Source: Oscillospiraceae bacterium | GTDB lineage: Bacteria; Bacillota; Clostridia; Oscillospirales; CAG-272 | Reading direction: 5' to 3' | Assembly: GCA_015064345.1 (NCBI GenBank) | Contig: SVSK01000003.1 | Span: 1 to 53,277 of the forward strand | Length of the DNA stretch: 53,277 nt | Shown here: positions 25,969-35,693 of the stretch, piece by piece | How positions within the stretch are numbered: the first letter of the stretch is position 1 | Layout of the letters: each line of letters starts with the position of its first letter | Program-made: the position numbers and the translations under genes | Notes under the pieces: generated by a model | Database searches by the model: none | The model's input: the letters and a program-made list of their open reading frames with translations, nothing else | What the model was told of the DNA's origin: nothing

Positions 25969-26382
25969 TTAGTCTTCTGTAATAAGTGAAGAAATGTCCT
26001 TCTCTGTTGTGCCCTGGTAGAGCTTTTCAAGGTTATAGAACTCTCTCGCATCGTTTGTGAATACGTGTACGATTACGGAGCCGAAGTCCTCGAGAACCCA
26101 GATTCCGGAGTCCGCACCCTCAATATGAAGAGGGGTGATGCCGTAATTTCCAAGCTTGAATTCGACTTCGTCAATGAAAGAACGAACCTGTGTGCGGGAC
26201 GTACCTGTGCAAATGACAAAGTAATCCGCAATTATGGTCTGCTTCTCAACGTGCAGCAGCTTGATGTCGCGTGCTTTCTTTGAGTCAAGCACTGCAACGA
26301 TAAACTCAGAAAGCTTTGCAGGGTCGCTGAGCATTTCGGAAGTAAGATTTTCTTCGATCGGAAGTTTAGTTGTGTTATCCAT
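25969..26382 (-). CDS. rsfS: Ribosomal silencing factor RsfS
   Basis: Binds ribosomal protein L14 (uL14) and blocks subunit joining when nutrients are short. The 137-residue protein has a family-specific core: DIKLLHVEKQTIIADYFVICTG and, later, SDVIVHVFTNDAREFYNLEKL-like sequence at the C-terminus. A short N-terminal extension (about 25 residues) precedes the domain. GGAGGAAAT precedes the ATG and the gene is 10 nt after the LCP stop. It has the standard neighbours for Firmicutes. Confidence 0.94.
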   Translation of the reverse strand: MDNTTKLPIEENLTSEMLSDPAKLSEFIVAVLDSKKARDIKLLHVEKQTIIADYFVICTGTSRTQVRSFIDEVEFKLGNYGITPLHIEGADSGIWVLEDFGSVIVHVFTNDAREFYNLEKLYQGTTEKDISSLITED

Positions 26383-26392
26383 ATTTCCTCCG

Positions 26393-27697
26393 TTAATCCT
26401 TCAGGATTGGAATGTCAATTGAATTGTCTTTAATATCTTCTGCGTTGTATACGTGATCGAGTACGTTTTCTGCGTCATCAAAGTAGACTTTCTTAATTGA
26501 CTCGGAACTTGTGTCGCAGAAGAGTTTATTTCTGTCGAAAATAGAATCGGAAATTTTCTTTGTATAGATGTTAAAGTACTGATTTATTACCTCAAGAGTT
26601 GCCTCTCTGTTGATAACATAGTGGTTTCCCGCCATATTTCCGGGAATTGTCGTCATATTGATCTGCGCGAGATCGACTTTAAGAAGGAACTTTGCAAAGA
26701 AGAGGATGTTAGACACGTTCATTTCTGTATATACGTTATTAGACACCTCAGTTGCAAGCGCGTTCATTGCGGGAATATCCAGATTCTTTACAACGGATTT
26801 GACCTGAGAGAACATTGCCGTAAGGAAGATCTTTTGAGCATTTACTCTGCCGAGGTCTGCCTGTACATAGTCATCTCTGAAGCGTACAAACTGTTCCGCT
26901 TCGTCTCCGTTCAGCACTCTATATCCCTCGGGGAGATTTATATACAGATCCTGTGCAGGATCATTGTATTCCATATCAAACGGAACGTAAATCGGTACAC
27001 CGCCAATAGCATCAACGATATTTCTGAAGCCGCTTAAATTCATGAGGATGCTGTAATCAATATTGATACACAGATTCTGCTCCAGTAGTTCTTCGTAGTC
27101 TTTGAGAGCATTCAGGCATACTTCCTTCATTGAACCGCCTGTCAAATTCCATGCACTTCCGTAATATCTTGCAAAAGCTTCATTGATCTTGTTTGTTGTA
27201 AGCTTGAGGCCGATATATGTGTCTCGTGGGATCTGCATTACTGAGATAGTGTTGTTTACAGTATCACAGTTTACCAGCATAGTCACATCAGCAAGATGAG
27301 CTTCCTTATCGTGAGCTACAAGCAGGATGTTGTACACGCCCTCTCTCACCTTGTATCCCTCAGCAGGATCATCATCGTGAGTCAGCGGAGGCTTGTCTTC
27401 TCCGGTCGGTGTCGAATCTACAGGAGTCACGTCAAACGGGAGATCATTTGAGCTCGGTTGTTCGGGCTTATAAAACAGAAACCAAGATCCGACAAGCAAT
27501 ACAACTGCATATACAACAAGTACTATTGCTATTATGAGCCAGTGAGGCTTACTGTTTTTCTTTTTGGAATACGACGGCTTCTTTCTGATGTTTTTAGACA
27601 ACTTCTGAGTAGAAATATCGTCATCTGTCATATGAGCAGAATCCCCATCGGGATAATACATAGATACGTCGTCGTTATTTATGTTATTGTTACTCAT
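26393..27697 (-). CDS. LCP (LytR-CpsA-Psr) family glycopolymer transferase
   Basis: LCP proteins attach undecaprenyl-linked glycopolymers (teichoic acid, capsule) to peptidoglycan on the outer face of the membrane. The 434 residues comprise a long charged cytoplasmic N-terminus, one membrane helix (about 54-76, IIAIVLVVYAVVLLVGSW) and the LCP domain with NILLVAHDKEAHLADVTMLV, MQIPRDTYIG and RFRDDYVQADLGRV (pyrophosphate-binding arginines and aspartates). The start at 27697 has GAGGA six bases upstream and overlaps the yqeK end by 8 nt (ATGAGTAA). The substrate may be the glycan made by the 16-21 kb operon, which is inference. Confidence 0.93.
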   Translation of the reverse strand: MSNNNINNDDVSMYYPDGDSAHMTDDDISTQKLSKNIRKKPSYSKKKNSKPHWLIIAIVLVVYAVVLLVGSWFLFYKPEQPSSNDLPFDVTPVDSTPTGEDKPPLTHDDDPAEGYKVREGVYNILLVAHDKEAHLADVTMLVNCDTVNNTISVMQIPRDTYIGLKLTTNKINEAFARYYGSAWNLTGGSMKEVCLNALKDYEELLEQNLCINIDYSILMNLSGFRNIVDAIGGVPIYVPFDMEYNDPAQDLYINLPEGYRVLNGDEAEQFVRFRDDYVQADLGRVNAQKIFLTAMFSQVKSVVKNLDIPAMNALATEVSNNVYTEMNVSNILFFAKFLLKVDLAQINMTTIPGNMAGNHYVINREATLEVINQYFNIYTKKISDSIFDRNKLFCDTSSESIKKVYFDDAENVLDHVYNAEDIKDNSIDIPILKD

Positions 27698-28364
27698 TAC
27701 TTTCCTCACATTTCAATTCGGATGCTTCTAACTTAAGACAGGAAAAATACTGTTCGGCATTAATTGTATCTGCATCAATAAACGCATTCTTTTCGGTAAG
27801 ATACCGTATTGTTCCACCAAGAACCTCAATCATCGTATCATACAACACGATCATCTTGTTCTCTCCGGCAGAAAGTCTGTCATAAAACTTATTTCGGGTC
27901 GAAATACAACTTGCATGGGTTCTCGTCGGTTCTATATAGTCGGCAAGATAAACAAGTGTCTCAAATACCGTCATGCCATCGCGCCCGGTGGTGTGGTATC
28001 TTATGGCATCAAGAATATCCTCATTGGCGAACTTCTTAAAATCCCGCGCCGCCAAAGCTGCTCCGGTCTTTGAATGAAGCACTTCAGGAGATATATTTTG
28101 ATGCGCAATATTTATTATACCAAAGATTTCACAATAATGCAACTGTTTTTCTAAATCTGCTCTCTTTGTTATATCGTGAAGAAGCGCGGCAACCGTCAAT
28201 TCTTTGACACGATCCGGCATATAAATCACGCCGAGTCGCACAACTTCATCTGCGACAGCTAAGGTATGCTTGTAGCGCTTATCTGTTAAATAAGGGCGAA
28301 CAAGCTCTTTGAGCAAATTGATGTCGCTGTCTTCTATGATAAACGTACTGTTTTCCATAGCCAT
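27690..28364 (-). CDS. yqeK: HD-domain diadenosine tetraphosphatase YqeK
   Basis: A 224-residue HD hydrolase; YqeK splits Ap4A symmetrically to two ADP and is coupled to the nucleotide-stress response. HD metal ligands are visible: KRYKHTLAVADE (first His), LLHDITK (HD pair), HSKTGAALA and the later YLADYIEPTR. In most Firmicutes it follows nadD, which is absent here; yhbY is directly upstream instead. Two possible starts, ATG at 28364 and at 28358, differ by two residues; neither has a strong ribosome site, so coupling to yhbY (7 nt upstream) is likely. Confidence 0.92.
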   Translation of the reverse strand: MAMENSTFIIEDSDINLLKELVRPYLTDKRYKHTLAVADEVVRLGVIYMPDRVKELTVAALLHDITKRADLEKQLHYCEIFGIINIAHQNISPEVLHSKTGAALAARDFKKFANEDILDAIRYHTTGRDGMTVFETLVYLADYIEPTRTHASCISTRNKFYDRLSAGENKMIVLYDTMIEVLGGTIRYLTEKNAFIDADTINAEQYFSCLKLEASELKCEESNE

Positions 28365-28371
28365 GTTGGTG

Positions 28372-28671
28372 TTATATAAGCTCTGAAATCTTTCTCTTCT
28401 CTTTTTTGGAGGACACCTTGAAAAGAATTATCTTTCTGCCGATAACCGCAACTACTTCGGAATCTGTCTGTGCTGCAATTTCTTCAGCCGCTTCTCTTGC
28501 ATCTGCATCGGAATTATCAAGAACGCTGATCTTCACAAGTTCTCTCGCTTCGAGTGCATCATAGATGGACTTTACAGCCGCATCCACTACACCGCCTTTA
28601 CCTATCTGGAAGATAGCATCCATCTTTGATGCTTCTGATTTTAGAATTGCTCTCTGTTTACTTGTAAGCAT
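28372..28671 (-). CDS. yhbY: YhbY family RNA-binding protein (CRM domain)
   Basis: A 99-residue protein covering a single CRM domain, which binds RNA and associates with pre-50S ribosomal particles. The signature is LTSKQRAILKSEA at the start and GKGGV followed by VAVIGRKIILFK at the end, with a Lys-rich tail. Its start A is the last base of the rdgB stop codon (TAATG), with GGAG inside the end of rdgB. Its usual partner obgE is not in the window. Confidence 0.93.
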   Translation of the reverse strand: MLTSKQRAILKSEASKMDAIFQIGKGGVVDAAVKSIYDALEARELVKISVLDNSDADAREAAEEIAAQTDSEVVAVIGRKIILFKVSSKKEKRKISELI

Positions 28672-29360
28672 TAATTTTCTCCGTTAGACTGTAAAATAGT
28701 TTTAACCTTTTCTGTAAATTCGCGCATTGCGTTTCCTCTGTGAGACACGAGGTTCTTTCGTTCTGCGCTGATCTCTGCAAATGTTTCGCCAAATTCGGGA
28801 TAGTAGAACAAGGGATCGTAGCCGAATCCGCCATTTCCGTGTTCTTCTGTAAGGATAATACCCTTGCACTCGCCGCGAACAACCATGGCACGCTCGCTCG
28901 GTATGCCTGACTTATTCGACAGTTCTTCCGAGATACGCCACTCTTCGGGAATAGTATAAGCTGAACCCTCGGGAAGGACAAATGCCGCAACGCACACAAA
29001 TTTCGCGCCGCGATCTTCTTCATCTACACCCTCAAGTGCGTGGAGAAGCTTTACTCTGTTGCTCTCGTCGGTTGCTCCCTCTCCGGAATATCTTGCAGAA
29101 TATATACCGGGAGCGCCGCCAAGATAATCCACTGCGAGACCTGAGTCGTCTGCAATACCGATATATCCGAGCTTTGCTGGAGTGGAAGCTTTTATGAGAG
29201 AGTTTTCTTCGAATGAGTTTCCGTCTTCAATAATGTCATCTGTGAAGCCAATATCACGAAGTGATACCACCTTTACAAGATTAGACGTTGTGTTTGCCAG
29301 CAAAGTTTCAAGCTCTGCAATTTTTTTCTTGTTATTTGATGCGAGAACGATATTAGTCAT
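28671..29360 (-). CDS. rdgB: XTP/dITP diphosphatase (RdgB/HAM1)
   Basis: Hydrolyses non-canonical purine triphosphates (dITP, XTP) to monophosphates, cleaning the nucleotide pool. The 229-residue protein has the N-terminal IVLASNNKKKIAELE nucleotide-binding start, the SGLAVDYLGGAPGIYSARY metal loop and the C-terminal FGYDPLFYYPEFGETFAE and SHRGNAM signatures. It is slightly longer than the usual 195-200 residues because of an insertion in the middle (around ELSNKSGIPSER). GAGGAA in the end of ftsY serves as ribosome site; the gap to ftsY is 3 nt. Confidence 0.94.
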   Translation of the reverse strand: MTNIVLASNNKKKIAELETLLANTTSNLVKVVSLRDIGFTDDIIEDGNSFEENSLIKASTPAKLGYIGIADDSGLAVDYLGGAPGIYSARYSGEGATDESNRVKLLHALEGVDEEDRGAKFVCVAAFVLPEGSAYTIPEEWRISEELSNKSGIPSERAMVVRGECKGIILTEEHGNGGFGYDPLFYYPEFGETFAEISAERKNLVSHRGNAMREFTEKVKTILQSNGEN

Positions 29361-29363
29361 CAG

Positions 29364-30299
29364 TTATTCCTCATCATCGTAATCTTCTGAGTCCTCCCCC
29401 AGAAGCGCATCAACGAACATCTTTGCATCAAAGGGCTTCATGTCATCAATCTGCTCACCGATACCGATGAACTTAACGGGAAGGTCAACCTCATTCTTAA
29501 TTGAGAATACTGCACCGCCCTTTGCTGTTCCGTCAAGCTTGGTAAGAACAAGGCCTGTGATCTCAGCAGCTTCTTTGAACTTCTTGGCCTGCATAACAGC
29601 GTTCTGACCGGTTGTAGAATCAAGAACGAGAAGTGTTTCTCTTGCGGCTCCGGGAAGCTCACGGGAGATGATTCGGTTGATCTTAGCAAGCTCGTCCATA
29701 AGATTGCTCTTATTGTGGAGTCTGCCTGCTGTATCTATGATAAGAACATCAGCCTGTCGCTTATTTGCCGCAGCGATAGCATCGAATACTACTGATGCGG
29801 GGTCAGAGCCTTCGTTCTGTCTGATGAGATCAACACCCGCTCTGTCGCACCAAATTGCAAGCTGTTCAATTGCTGCCGCACGGAACGTATCTGCGGCCGC
29901 AACGATAACCTTTTTGCCGTCCTTCTTAAGATTATTGGCAATCTTACCGATAGATGTTGTCTTGCCAACACCGTTTACGCCGATAACAAGAATAACGGAA
30001 GGGGTTGTTGTGAGGTTAAGTGGCTCGCCCTCACCTATCTGAGCGGTAAGGATCTCGCAAAGTACTTCTCTGACCTGATCGGAATCCTTGATATTATCGG
30101 TTTTGATGCGATCACGAAGCTCGTCAATTACCTTTTCGGTAGTCGGTGCGCCCATGTCCGCCATGATCATTATTTCTTCAAGCTCTTCAAGAAGGTCTTC
30201 GTCTACCTTACGGAAGCTCTTGACAACCTCATTCATCTGTCCGACAAACGCATTTTTTGTCTTAAGAAGACCGTCTTTAAGTTTACTAAAAAATCCCAT
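29364..30299 (-). CDS. ftsY: Signal recognition particle receptor FtsY
   Basis: The membrane-docking GTPase for SRP-ribosome complexes. The 311-residue protein has only the NG domains and lacks the long acidic A domain of E. coli FtsY, as usual in Firmicutes. GTPase motifs: GVNGVGKTTSIGKIA (G1, about residue 109), DTFRAAAIEQL, DTAGRLHNK (G3), TKLDGTAKGG (G4) and FIGIGEQIDDMKPFD. The C-terminal tail is acidic (EDSEDYDDEE). GAGGT precedes the ATG; the gene follows smc by 17 nt, a classical pairing. Confidence 0.96.
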   Translation of the reverse strand: MGFFSKLKDGLLKTKNAFVGQMNEVVKSFRKVDEDLLEELEEIMIMADMGAPTTEKVIDELRDRIKTDNIKDSDQVREVLCEILTAQIGEGEPLNLTTTPSVILVIGVNGVGKTTSIGKIANNLKKDGKKVIVAAADTFRAAAIEQLAIWCDRAGVDLIRQNEGSDPASVVFDAIAAANKRQADVLIIDTAGRLHNKSNLMDELAKINRIISRELPGAARETLLVLDSTTGQNAVMQAKKFKEAAEITGLVLTKLDGTAKGGAVFSIKNEVDLPVKFIGIGEQIDDMKPFDAKMFVDALLGEDSEDYDDEE

Positions 30300-30316
30300 T
30301 GTTTACCTCAAAATTA

Positions 30317-33300
30317 TTACTTTAAGAGTTCCTCGTTGCCGTCTGCAGAGTTAAGTGTAAATACCTTTGAAACACCGCTCTGCTGCATAGTTACACCGTA
30401 AAGTGTATCAGCAATATCCATTGTTCCGCGTCTGTGAGAGATCATAATGATCTGCATCTCGTCTGCGTATTTCTTAACATATCTGCCCACTCTCGTTACG
30501 TTTACTTCGTCAAGAGCCGCCTCGATCTCGTCGAAAATACAGAACGGGGACGGATTTACTTTAATAAGAGCAAACAGCAACGCAATTGCTATAAACGCCT
30601 GCTCACCACCGGAGAGGAGATTTAGATTCTTAATTGTCTTTCCGGGAGGAGCCGCATTGATCTCAATACCGGACTCAAGCGCGTTCTCCGGATCTGTAAG
30701 TCGTACTTCAGCATGACCGCCGCCAAACAGTTCACGGAATACCTCGCCGAAGTAAGTGTTGATCTTCTCGAACGCCTCAAGGAAGATACGCTTCATGTCC
30801 CCTTCAATATCGCCGAGGATCTTCAGAATATCTTCTCTGGATGCACGGAGGTCGTCAAGCTGTGACTTTATGTATTCGTATCTTGTCTTAACTTCAACGT
30901 ATTCTTCAATAGCATCTACGTTAACGTGGCCAAGACCTTTGATCTTATTTCTAAGCTCAGTCTGCTTAGTAACGAAAGATGTACGCTCGCCGTCTACAAT
31001 AACGTGGCAGTCGTTTTCCTGTGCGAATGCCTCAGCTGCTGCAAAGGTAAGTTCGTAGTCATCCCACATTTTTGCGCTGAGCTTCTGCTCATCTTCACGG
31101 AGGGAGTTGAGCTTGTTCTCGTTTTTGTTGTGTGCAATAAAGAGAATGTCCTTCTTGGATGACTGCTCGCGTTCAGCTTGGCGAAGCTTTGAAATCTGCA
31201 TATCGATCTCGTCGCCTGCCAGCTGAAGCTTCTTTTGAATATCGGTAAGCTCGCTAATCTTCTCACGTAGATCGTCTGCTTCCTTGAGCTTCATATCGGC
31301 AGAATCCATGAGAGATTTAATGCTTTCTTCAAGGTCACGAGCCGCTGTCAAGTGCTCTTCACATTCACGAGTAAAGCCGGTAAGACGCGCTTCAGTCTCG
31401 CTGTATGAAGCTTCTGCAGCTTCCTTATCGCGTGTAAGCTCTGCAAGGCGAATCTTAAGATTGTTGGATTCTTCGGTCAAAGCGGAAGCTTCAAGCTCAC
31501 GTTCGCCTCTTGCTACAGCCAAATCGTTGCGCTTCTCTGAAATTTCAGCAATGAAGTCAGACTGTGCAGATATAAGTTCACCGAGCTTCTCAAGGTCTTC
31601 TCTGCTTCTTGAATTGCTCTCGAGTAGGCTCTCACTGTCTGCCTTCATGCTGTCGAGAAGGTCGCAAAGTGCCTTTCTCTTACCGTCAGCATCGCTGAAG
31701 CTCTTGTTTTCGGCGTTGATGAGTGCTTCAATAAGAGTCTTGCGCTCTTCATCGCTTGCAGATTCGGAAGCAACGGATGCGATCTCAGCTTTTGCCGCCT
31801 TAGCTTCTGCGAGGATCTTATCAAGCTCATCGGCAGTAGCATCGCGTTCTTTTTTCAGGTTATCAATTTGCGCAGTACGGGAAAGCATACCGCTCTCACG
31901 CTTTGTCTGACCGCCTGTAAATGAACCGCCGGAGTTGATCTGCTGGCCGTCAAGAGTAACTGCACGAATACGCCAATTCTTCGCTCTTGCGGCGTTTGTT
32001 GCATTATCAAGATCGTCATATACCGCAACTCTTGCAAGCAGAGACTTTACAATGTTCCTGTATTCGTTGTCACAAGAGACAAGCTCGTCAGCCCATCCGA
32101 TAAATCCTCTTGTGCTCTCGAGCCCGTCATAATCGCGACCGCGCTCCTGAGGACGAATTGTTGTCAGAGGATAGAATGTAGCTCTGCCGGCGTTATTGCA
32201 CTTGAGAGACTCAATGGATCGCTTTGCAGCGCCTTCATCCTCTGTTACGATATTCTGCATTGCAGCGCCGAGAGAGGTCTCGATTGCAACAATGTACTTT
32301 TCCTCAACTTTTATAAGATAAGAGAGAGGACCTCTGATTCCTGTAAGTCTGCCTGCTTTTGCCTCGTTCATAACGAAGCGTATGCTGTTATTATAGCCGT
32401 CAAAATGTTCCTGCATGCGGGAAAGGGCGGATATACGGCTATCGAGCGAGTCAAGCTCTGCCTGCTTTTTGCGTTCGCGTGCTTCGATCTCGGAATAAGC
32501 AGAATTCAGCTCCTCAAGCTTTGTGGCAACGCCAGCGACCTTTTCGTTTATCTCATCAATTACTCTGTTATAATCTTCGATCTGGCGAAGCGAGGCATCA
32601 GCTACCTTGTCAAGTACTGAAATTTCTTCCTCATATTTCTGGATATCTGCATTAATAGACTCGTTACGCTTGCTCTGACTTGAAATGTTGCTTTCAAGCA
32701 CGTTGAGTCTCACTCGCAGGTCAGTAAGTGCCGCCTCTGCAGTCTGCTGTTCTCGAAGCATCTGCTCGAGTTCTTCGGTCTTGCCGCTGATGTCAGATTC
32801 AAGGGCTGCAATCTTTTCCGAAATCTCCGTGTTTTTCGCGAAGATCTCGTTATAGTTACTTTCTATAACGTTAAGCTTTGCCTTGATCTCTTCAAGTCTT
32901 AAGGATTCCGCATCACGTGACTTAAGTGAGATTTCATAAAGACGCTTTTCGGTTTCAAGAGTTCTCTCTGAATGAGTTTTTTCCTTTGAAAGGAGTCTGC
33001 TTTCCGACTCGGATGAGTTCATCATTTTTGTTGTCTCGGATGTTTCATCGTAATTTCTGCGGGAAGCTTCCTTGTTGCTCTGAGACTGCTCGTAAAGACG
33101 TTCAATGTTTGCGGTAGTCAGCTTCAATGAATCTTCTGCCATTTCAAGCTCGTGAGCAGAAAGCTGTGTGTCGTTCTCAGCCTTTTCGATAGCGTTCTTA
33201 AGTCTTACCGAATCGTACATCCAAAGGGAGATGTCGGTCTTTTTCTTTTCGCCGTAAAGCTCAAGATAACGTCTTGCTTTTTCGGAATCACGTTCAAGTG

Positions 33301-33916
33301 GACCGATGCGCAAAGAAAGCTCGTGTTCAATATCTCCCACGCGCTCCATGTTAGCCTCGGTCTCTTTCAGCTTTTTCTCGGATTCGTTCTTCTTATATCT
33401 GTATTTTGCAATACCCGCACTCTCTTCAAAAACAGTACGACGGTCTTCGCTCTTCTTTGATATGATCTCTGCGATCTTACCCTGTCCGATAATGGAGTAG
33501 CCCTCACGACCTACACCTGTATTCATGAACAGCTCGTATATATCCTTAAGACGAACCTTTTTGCGGTTAATGAAATACACGCTTTCGCCGCTACGATAAT
33601 AGCGTCTTGTAACGGTAACCTCATCGTAATCAGACTGAAGAGTCTTATTCTCTCCGCTGTTGTCAAAGGTAACTGATACCTCCGCAAAGCTCATTGGCTT
33701 CTTATCGCTTGCGCCTGCGAAGATAACGTCTTCCATTTTGCTGCCTCGGATATTTCTTGATGAAAGCTCACCAAGAACCCAACGCATTGCATCTGTTATA
33801 TTTGATTTACCGCTTCCGTTAGGACCAACGATTACGGTTGTTCCGCTATTAAATTTGAGGACAGTGCGATCGGGAAAGGATTTGAAGCCGTGAAGCTCAA
33901 GTGATTTTAAGTACAT
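30317..33916 (-). CDS. smc: Chromosome segregation ATPase SMC
   Basis: The core subunit of the bacterial condensin complex with ScpA and ScpB (not in this window). The 1199-residue length is standard. In order: Walker A GPNGSGKSNITDA (from about 32) with the preceding GFKSFPDR, a long coiled coil, a hinge domain (about 500-660, from TGIRGPLSYLIKV), the return coiled coil, and the C-terminal head with the signature LLSGGEQAFIAIALL and Walker B FCIFDEIEAALDE. GGAGG precedes the ATG. It sits between an Elp3-like radical SAM gene and ftsY within the rnc-smc-ftsY neighbourhood. Confidence 0.97.
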   Translation of the reverse strand: MYLKSLELHGFKSFPDRTVLKFNSGTTVIVGPNGSGKSNITDAMRWVLGELSSRNIRGSKMEDVIFAGASDKKPMSFAEVSVTFDNSGENKTLQSDYDEVTVTRRYYRSGESVYFINRKKVRLKDIYELFMNTGVGREGYSIIGQGKIAEIISKKSEDRRTVFEESAGIAKYRYKKNESEKKLKETEANMERVGDIEHELSLRIGPLERDSEKARRYLELYGEKKKTDISLWMYDSVRLKNAIEKAENDTQLSAHELEMAEDSLKLTTANIERLYEQSQSNKEASRRNYDETSETTKMMNSSESESRLLSKEKTHSERTLETEKRLYEISLKSRDAESLRLEEIKAKLNVIESNYNEIFAKNTEISEKIAALESDISGKTEELEQMLREQQTAEAALTDLRVRLNVLESNISSQSKRNESINADIQKYEEEISVLDKVADASLRQIEDYNRVIDEINEKVAGVATKLEELNSAYSEIEARERKKQAELDSLDSRISALSRMQEHFDGYNNSIRFVMNEAKAGRLTGIRGPLSYLIKVEEKYIVAIETSLGAAMQNIVTEDEGAAKRSIESLKCNNAGRATFYPLTTIRPQERGRDYDGLESTRGFIGWADELVSCDNEYRNIVKSLLARVAVYDDLDNATNAARAKNWRIRAVTLDGQQINSGGSFTGGQTKRESGMLSRTAQIDNLKKERDATADELDKILAEAKAAKAEIASVASESASDEERKTLIEALINAENKSFSDADGKRKALCDLLDSMKADSESLLESNSRSREDLEKLGELISAQSDFIAEISEKRNDLAVARGERELEASALTEESNNLKIRLAELTRDKEAAEASYSETEARLTGFTRECEEHLTAARDLEESIKSLMDSADMKLKEADDLREKISELTDIQKKLQLAGDEIDMQISKLRQAEREQSSKKDILFIAHNKNENKLNSLREDEQKLSAKMWDDYELTFAAAEAFAQENDCHVIVDGERTSFVTKQTELRNKIKGLGHVNVDAIEEYVEVKTRYEYIKSQLDDLRASREDILKILGDIEGDMKRIFLEAFEKINTYFGEVFRELFGGGHAEVRLTDPENALESGIEINAAPPGKTIKNLNLLSGGEQAFIAIALLFALIKVNPSPFCIFDEIEAALDEVNVTRVGRYVKKYADEMQIIMISHRRGTMDIADTLYGVTMQQSGVSKVFTLNSADGNEELLK

Positions 33917-33930
33917 TCCCTATTCCTCCA

Positions 33931-34956
33931 TTAAAAATTTGTTTCCAATTTTATATTATAACGCTTTTCCCTGTCTTTTTCAATAAATTTTACGTTATTA
34001 ATGTTATATTTCTTCTGAATTCTCAAAATATTTTTCTTTTTTTGCCCAATTGCCATGGAAATGTCACCCTTGGGCACTGTTATACGCAGTTGTCTTGTGC
34101 CTGAGATGCCTTGCTTTTCTATCTCAGAGGATATTGCTCGGTAGTACATCTCTCCATACACAAGCTCTCCGAGAGATGGGTGGCTCGGTCCTGCGTAGTA
34201 CGTTTTATCCGAATGAAGATTCTCACTCTCGCATAGTCCTATTCTCAGACAATCAATGCCGCGTGCCTCGAAAACAGAAAGGACATCTGCGCTTCGTGAT
34301 ATCGCATCATCAAGGGTAAGCGGTATATACTCGCCGCGCAAGGTCATGTCATAGAGCTCCGTATCCCTGAATACGATCGTGGGATATATTCTTGCCGCAA
34401 CGGCTCCTGCGTCACATATTGCCTTTGCACATTCAACCTCATCAGCCGGAGTTGATCCGGGCAGGCCTACCATCATTTGTCCAACAACCTTGAAGCCTGC
34501 CTCCCGAAGCATTTTTATAGCTCCGTATGAAGCTTCTTTTGAATGTCCTCTTTTACACCTGGTAAGTACCGCATCGGAGAACGACTGTATTCCAAGCTCA
34601 ACAGCAGAAATAGTGTATCGCTTCAAAATATCAATAATTTCCGCGTTTATGTAGTCGGGTCTGGTGGACATTCGAATTCCGCTCACCTTACCGCGATTTA
34701 CATAGTCCTCGGCTATATCAAGCAGGGATATCATCAGTTCCCTGTCAATTCCCGTGAAAGATCCACCGAAGAATGCAATTTCACAGTCACAGTTCTTACC
34801 TCTGACTGTCGACAGTACCTCCTCTATGTCACGAATGACGGTATCGGATGAAAAAGAAGGGACGCCCGATATTGCGCGCTGATTGCAGAACACACACATA
34901 TTCGGACATCCAAGGTGCGGTATAAACACCGGTATATTTACATGAGTGCTTTTCAT
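33931..34956 (-). CDS. Elp3-like radical SAM protein
   Basis: A 341-residue radical SAM enzyme with the 4Fe-4S motif CPNMCVFC (CX3CX2C, from about residue 18), the FFGGSFTG SAM-binding segment, ELGIQSFSD and VGLPGST motifs. It resembles the radical SAM half of Elongator subunit Elp3/COG1243, which modifies wobble uridine in tRNA, but lacks the C-terminal acetyltransferase domain, so the reaction is unknown. The C-terminus is Lys-rich and may bind RNA. It overlaps the rnc stop by 4 nt (ATGA) and is followed closely by smc; a gene of this type between rnc and smc is common in Clostridia. A role in RNA modification is inferred. Confidence 0.85.
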   Translation of the reverse strand: MKSTHVNIPVFIPHLGCPNMCVFCNQRAISGVPSFSSDTVIRDIEEVLSTVRGKNCDCEIAFFGGSFTGIDRELMISLLDIAEDYVNRGKVSGIRMSTRPDYINAEIIDILKRYTISAVELGIQSFSDAVLTRCKRGHSKEASYGAIKMLREAGFKVVGQMMVGLPGSTPADEVECAKAICDAGAVAARIYPTIVFRDTELYDMTLRGEYIPLTLDDAISRSADVLSVFEARGIDCLRIGLCESENLHSDKTYYAGPSHPSLGELVYGEMYYRAISSEIEKQGISGTRQLRITVPKGDISMAIGQKKKNILRIQKKYNINNVKFIEKDREKRYNIKLETNF

Positions 34957-35675
34957 TCGGACAGTTCACCGAACAGAATAAGTGCTTCGTGTGCCGCGCA
35001 CTGCTCAGCTTCTCTCTTGGATTTAGCGACGCCATGACCGATCACGTTACTGTTGAGACGTGCTTCAATAATGAATTTCTTATTATGGTCAGGACCTTCT
35101 TCGCCCACAAGAACATACTCGAGTATCTCACCGCTCGCCTGCTGTACGATCTGCTGAAGCGTAGTCTTGTAGTCCACAAAAACACCGGTTTCGGAAATGT
35201 AGTTGATCTCCGCATCAATATACGGAATGAGGAAACGCTCGATAGCCTCGAATTTTTCGCCACAATCGAGATAAATTGCCGCAAGAAGTGCTTCAAATGC
35301 ATCGGCAATGATTGACGGGCGGTGTCTGCCGTTATTCATTACCTCACCGTGTCCGAGGAACATATATGCACCGAGTTCGATCTGCTCTGCAAACTTGGCA
35401 AGGGCCTTTTCGCATACAACAGCGGCACGTATCTTTGTGAGGTCGCCCTCTTGCTTATTCCTGAATTTTTCAAAAATGAATGAGCTTACAACGATTGAGA
35501 GGACAGAGTCCCCGAGAAATTCAAGTCTTTCGTTGAAAAGGACCTTTTCTCCTTTTGACTTCATTTCATTGGAATATGAAGAGTGTGTAAGCGCTTCGCA
35601 AAGGATCTTCTTATTTGTGAAAGTATATCCGACAGTCGCTTCAAGCTGCTCTATCGGTCTTTGTTCAAGCTCCAT
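34953..35675 (-). CDS. rnc: Ribonuclease III
   Basis: Cleaves double-stranded RNA in rRNA and mRNA processing. The 240-residue enzyme has the catalytic signature ERLEFLGDSVLSIVVS (about residues 49-64) and the second acidic site in FEALLAAIYLD, followed by a double-stranded-RNA-binding domain (from about 165, DYKTTLQQIVQ, ending SKREAEQCAAHEAL). AGGAGG precedes the ATG. The upstream neighbour is plsX, without the acpP and fab genes often found between them. Confidence 0.96.
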   Translation of the reverse strand: MELEQRPIEQLEATVGYTFTNKKILCEALTHSSYSNEMKSKGEKVLFNERLEFLGDSVLSIVVSSFIFEKFRNKQEGDLTKIRAAVVCEKALAKFAEQIELGAYMFLGHGEVMNNGRHRPSIIADAFEALLAAIYLDCGEKFEAIERFLIPYIDAEINYISETGVFVDYKTTLQQIVQQASGEILEYVLVGEEGPDHNKKFIIEARLNSNVIGHGVAKSKREAEQCAAHEALILFGELSE

Positions 35676-35693
35676 TTTACTCCTCCTGTTCTT

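Noticed and set aside
28658-29023. A 121-codon frame within rdgB on the same strand
   Set aside because: It is out of frame inside a clear rdgB gene and has basic, shadow-like composition.
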